DNA of 64,000 bases, from contig NZ_JAOVZO020000018.1 of assembly GCF_025717065.2 (NCBI RefSeq), forward strand, positions 868,001-932,000. Direction: 5' to 3'. This document shows positions 58,185 to 64,000 of this stretch, one piece after another; position 1 is the stretch's first letter, and every line of letters starts with the position of its first letter. The notes beneath the pieces were generated by a model. It saw only the letters and a list, made by a program, of their open reading frames with translations, made no database searches and was not told the origin of the DNA. The DNA is from Tahibacter soli (lineage in GTDB: Bacteria; Pseudomonadota; Gammaproteobacteria; Xanthomonadales; Rhodanobacteraceae). The translations under genes and the position numbers were made by a program.

Positions 58185-60548
58185 CGCCGGGCATTCCTTG
58201 AGCCGCGCGCGAATCTCTTCGGGGTCCGGGCGCTTGCGGCCGGGCTTGAGTTCGAGCGCCGCCAGCGCCGCCGCATAGTCGCGACAGGCGTCGGCCGCGC
58301 GGCCCGCGCCGCGTTCGGCGTCGGCGAGGTTCTTGAGCGCAGACGCGATGAACAGGTGCTCGGCCGGCAGCGCCTTGCGCCCGATCGCGACCGCGCGTTC
58401 GAGCGGCGCGATCGCCTCGCCGGACCGTCCGTCGTCGTTCGCGGCCCTGCCGGCGTTGTTCAACTGGATCGCGACGTACCAGTGGTCCGGTCCGTACACC
58501 TGTTCGGCCACTTGCGCGGCTTCGCGGTACGTCGCCTCCGACTGCGCGTGGTGGCCGCGCTTGCCCTGCGCCGAACCCTGCGCGTCGAGCGCCTCGACGA
58601 GTTCGGCGAGCGGCACCGGTTTGGCGCCCCGGATCGCCGCGACCACGTCGCCGATCATCCGCTCGGCGTCGTCGTGGCGCTTCTGCGAAGCGACGACGCG
58701 GCTGAGCATCATCGCCGTGTCGCGCGCGTTCGGCCCGTAGCCGTTCTCGAGCGCGAGGCGCAGCCGCAGCGATTCGCGGTACTCGGTTTCGGCATCGGCA
58801 TGACGGCCCTCGAGAAACAGCAGCATCGCGCTGCCGTACAGGAGCTGCGCGACGAGCGCGTCGCGCTCGGCGCCCGCCGGTGCGCCGGCGGCCAGGGCCC
58901 GCGCCTCATCGATCGTCGCGCGCGTGGCCGGATTGCGGCCGAGGCTTTTCTGCGCCATCGACAGCGACGAGAGCGCCTGCGCGAGCGCGAACGGTTCGCC
59001 GAGCGCGCGGCGCAGCGCGACGGCGCGCTCGTACTGCGCCAGCGCGCGTTCGTTGTTGCCGAGGCCCTGGTACGCGCGGCCGATCGCGACGAGGAGTTCG
59101 GCCTGCGCGGCCGGCGTATCGGCGAGTTCCGCGTCGACGCGCTCGGCGCCGCGGTCGAGCAGCTGCTGCGCGGTCACGCCGGCACCGGCGGTCTTCGCCG
59201 GATCGGCCGTCGCGAACAGGCCGACGAGAAAATCGACCGCGCTTGCCGCCTTGCGCGCCTCGGTGCGCGCGACGTCGCGCTGCCAGGCGACCATCGCCAG
59301 CGCCGCGACGAGCACGGCGAACGCGAGCGTCAGCGCCGTCGCGGCGATCGCATGGCGGCGCAGAAATCGTGCCGCGCGATAGCGCCGGCCGCCGCGCCGC
59401 GCGCCGACCGGGCGGCGTTCCAGATGCGCCGTCACATCGGCCGCGAAATCGGCGACGCTCGCGTAGCGCTGCGCCGGTTCCTTGCGCAGCGCCTTGAGCA
59501 CGATCGCGTCGAGATCGCCGCGCAGCTCGCGGCGCAGGCGCTTGGGCGTCAGGTCGCGGCGCTGCGCGGCGTCCGCATCGTCGCGCGTGACGATCGCGCT
59601 CGGCTTCGTCGGCTCCTGGTCGAGGATCGCGCGCTCGTACGCGGCCGGTGTGGATTTGTCGACTTTGTACGGCCGGTGTCCGGTCAGGAGCTCGTACAGG
59701 ATCAGGCCGAGCGCGTAGACGTCGACCGCGGTCGTCACGGTGTCGCCGCGCACCTGTTCGGGCGCCGCGTACTCCGGGGTGAACACGCGCGTCGCGCTCG
59801 CGGTCGCGTCGGTGTGAATCAGCTTGGCGATGCCGAAGTCGAGGAGCTTCACCGTGCCGTCGGCGCGCACGAGGATGTTCGACGGCTTCAGGTCGCGGTG
59901 CACGACGAGATGCGCGTGCGCGTGCGATACCGCGTCGCAGACGGTCAGGAACGCGCGCAGCCGGCGTTCGAGCGACAGCCGTTCGCGATCGCACCACGTG
60001 CGCAGGTCGACGCCGTCGACGTACTCGAGCGCGAGCCACGGCTTGCCGTCGGCGCTGACGCCGCCGTCGACGAGATGCGCGATATTCGGATGCGACAGGC
60101 TCGCCAGGATCTGCCGCTCGGCGCGAAAGCGCGCATAGACGTCGGCGGCGTCCCAGCCCGCCTTGATCAGCTTGATCGCGACGGCCTGGCGAAACGCGCC
60201 GTCGTCGCGCTCGGCGAGCCAAACGGCGCCCATGCCGCCGCGGCCGATCTCGCGTACGAGGCGAAACGGCCCGAGGCGCAGGCCGCTTGCGACCATGCCG
60301 CTCGTCGCGCGCACGGCCTCGTCGCCGGCCAGGCGCTGCGCGAGTTCGGCGACGACGTTCGGCGCCGCGTCGGCCATGCCGGTGCCGTGCGTCGCCGCCG
60401 CGTCGGCGCGCAGCAGTTCGAGCACTTCCACGCGCAGATCGACGTCGTCGGGGCAGTGCTCGGCGAGCATCGCCTCCCATTCCTCCGGCGGAAAGTCGAC
60501 GACCGCTTCGAACAGTTCGCGCGCGAGGCGCCAGCGTTGTGCGTCCAT
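58179..60548 (-). CDS. Membrane Ser/Thr protein kinase with TPR region (copy 1)
   Basis: This 789-residue Hanks-type kinase has a family-specific N-terminal segment (residues 1-80, [19 protein letters not shown]) and a kinase domain (about 93-360) with the glycine loop [10 protein letters not shown], Lys126, H217-R-D219, D237-F-G and an activation segment ending TPEYAAPEQ. One membrane helix (about 410-432) and a periplasmic run of tetratricopeptide repeats follow. All catalytic residues are present, so it should be active. It is 13 bases downstream of a close paralogue in the same direction. Confidence 0.9.
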   Translation of the reverse strand: MDAQRWRLARELFEAVVDFPPEEWEAMLAEHCPDDVDLRVEVLELLRADAAATHGTGMADAAPNVVAELAQRLAGDEAVRATSGMVASGLRLGPFRLVREIGRGGMGAVWLAERDDGAFRQAVAIKLIKAGWDAADVYARFRAERQILASLSHPNIAHLVDGGVSADGKPWLALEYVDGVDLRTWCDRERLSLERRLRAFLTVCDAVSHAHAHLVVHRDLKPSNILVRADGTVKLLDFGIAKLIHTDATASATRVFTPEYAAPEQVRGDTVTTAVDVYALGLILYELLTGHRPYKVDKSTPAAYERAILDQEPTKPSAIVTRDDADAAQRRDLTPKRLRRELRGDLDAIVLKALRKEPAQRYASVADFAADVTAHLERRPVGARRGGRRYRAARFLRRHAIAATALTLAFAVLVAALAMVAWQRDVARTEARKAASAVDFLVGLFATADPAKTAGAGVTAQQLLDRGAERVDAELADTPAAQAELLVAIGRAYQGLGNNERALAQYERAVALRRALGEPFALAQALSSLSMAQKSLGRNPATRATIDEARALAAGAPAGAERDALVAQLLYGSAMLLFLEGRHADAETEYRESLRLRLALENGYGPNARDTAMMLSRVVASQKRHDDAERMIGDVVAAIRGAKPVPLAELVEALDAQGSAQGKRGHHAQSEATYREAAQVAEQVYGPDHWYVAIQLNNAGRAANDDGRSGEAIAPLERAVAIGRKALPAEHLFIASALKNLADAERGAGRAADACRDYAAALAALELKPGRKRPDPEEIRARLKECPAS

Positions 60549-60561
60549 CGTGCCTCGTGGG

Positions 60562-63255
<2,694 letters not shown>

Positions 63256-63329
63256 CGGTGCTCGGCATGCGGCAGCGGCACCGGATGATGCCTTGATCTA
63301 GCGCATACGGAAAATGAAACGCCCGGGGA

Positions 63330-64000
63330 TCATCGCCGCGGCGCGATCGCCTTTGCGTCGACCCCGTGCGCCGCGAGATCGGCCGGCACCGCGTCGCCGA
63401 GCACGAGCGCCGCGGCGAGCCGCGACAGCGCCGGCGCGGTCTGCATGCCGTAGCCGCCTTGCCCGGCGAGCCAGAAGAAGCCGGGCGCATCCGGGTCGAA
63501 ACCGACGACCGGGCTGCGGTCCGGCGCGAAGCTGCGCAAGCCCGCCCAGGCATGATGCACGCGACGCACGTCGAGCACGGTCGCGCGTTCGACGCGGTCG
63601 ACCGCGAGCGCCACGTCCATGTCGTCGGGCATGGCGTCGCACGGCTCGCTCGGCGTTTCGTCGGCCGGCGACAGGAGCAGCTTGCCGGCGTCGGGTTTGA
63701 AGTAGAACGCCTCGTCGATGTCGATCGTCATCGGCACGGCGCGGCAGTCGATGCCGGGCGGCTCGTCGACGATCAGCGCCGTGCGGCGCAGCGGCGCGAC
63801 GCCGGCCGCGGCGACGCCGGCGAGCGCCGCGACGGCATCGGCCCACGCACCGGCCGCGTCGACGACGATCGGCGCGGCATAGCGGCCGGCCGTCGTTTCG
63901 GCGATCCAGCGATCGCCTGCGCGATCGAGCGCGGTCAGCCCGGCGTTCGCGACGACGCGGCCGCCGGCCTCGCGCAGCCGCCGCAGAAAGCCGTGATGCA
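63330..64000 (-). CDS. FAD-dependent oxidoreductase of the D-amino acid oxidase family, 3' part only
   Basis: The reading frame is open to the window edge, so the N-terminus with the FAD-binding GxGxxG motif is outside. The visible 223 residues contain IVVDAAGAWADAVA, IDEAFYFKPDAGKLLLSPADETP, the AWAGLRSFAPDRSPVVG segment and GFFWLAGQGGYGMQTAPAL. All are typical of DadA/glycine-oxidase-like enzymes that bind FAD at both ends. The C-terminal 224 residues of such proteins are about 60 percent of the total. The substrate is unknown. The kinase gene follows on the same strand after 74 bases. Confidence 0.85.
   Translation of the reverse strand, partial: HHGFLRRLREAGGRVVANAGLTALDRAGDRWIAETTAGRYAAPIVVDAAGAWADAVAALAGVAAAGVAPLRRTALIVDEPPGIDCRAVPMTIDIDEAFYFKPDAGKLLLSPADETPSEPCDAMPDDMDVALAVDRVERATVLDVRRVHHAWAGLRSFAPDRSPVVGFDPDAPGFFWLAGQGGYGMQTAPALSRLAAALVLGDAVPADLAAHGVDAKAIAPRR

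Overview
The window is a high-GC gammaproteobacterial chromosome segment spanning the replication origin. Gene content and order point to the order Xanthomonadales (Lysobacterales), probably near Rhodanobacteraceae such as Dokdonella or Rudaea. The evidence is the gyrB - TPR protein - tonB - exbB - exbD1 - exbD2 - pdxJ order known from Xanthomonas, a CrbS/CrbR-type kinase and regulator near acetyl-CoA synthetase, an OleD-like reductase, and Hanks-type kinases with TPR tails. The species is inferred only to this level. No rRNA, tRNA, CRISPR array, insertion sequence or prophage gene was seen.

Origin block (about 3.6-15 kb): rpmH, rnpA, yidC, mnmE and fabV run leftwards, and dnaA, dnaN, recF and gyrB run rightwards. 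Two perfect, inverted DnaA boxes and an AT-rich stretch lie between dnaA and dnaN. Two palindromes inside recF match the ParB-binding parS sequence. yidD is missing from its usual place between rnpA and yidC. To the left are a secreted S9 dipeptidyl peptidase and an outer-membrane phospholipase A.

Envelope energisation and stress (15-27.5 kb): a periplasmic TPR protein, TonB, ExbB and two canonical ExbD proteins are followed by a third ExbD-like protein whose membrane aspartate is replaced by glycine. Then come pdxJ, a serine-hydrolase-like protein without its catalytic SxxK pair, a translationally coupled ECF sigma / anti-sigma / secreted PDZ unit, a large unknown membrane-anchored protein and a phosphopantetheinyl transferase.

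Acetate/carboxylate block (27.5-39.5 kb): a CrbS-type hybrid kinase (SSS transporter, STAC, PAS, kinase and receiver domains), a CrbR-type LuxR regulator, acetyl-CoA synthetase, a DcaP-like porin and an MHS-family symporter form a plausible sensing, uptake and activation unit. Two secreted protein genes sit inside it. A 588-base gap of hairpins and palindromic repeats follows.

Housekeeping and secreted proteins (40-58 kb): a DUF3011 secreted protein, hemD-hemX-hemY, small conserved proteins, two paralogous secreted beta-propellers around an AEC transporter, divergent speE and speA, an OleD-like reductase, a LysE exporter with a small membrane protein, a WYL regulator, and ubiJ-ubiB.

Right end (58-64 kb): two tandem membrane Ser/Thr kinases with TPR regions and a partial FAD-dependent oxidoreductase.

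The most novel observation is a shared C-terminal ending (D-x-[IV]-[FY]-x-[ND]-G-F-E) on three secreted proteins of two different folds, which looks like an uncharacterised sorting or processing tag. The ExbD-like protein without its proton-path aspartate is the second.
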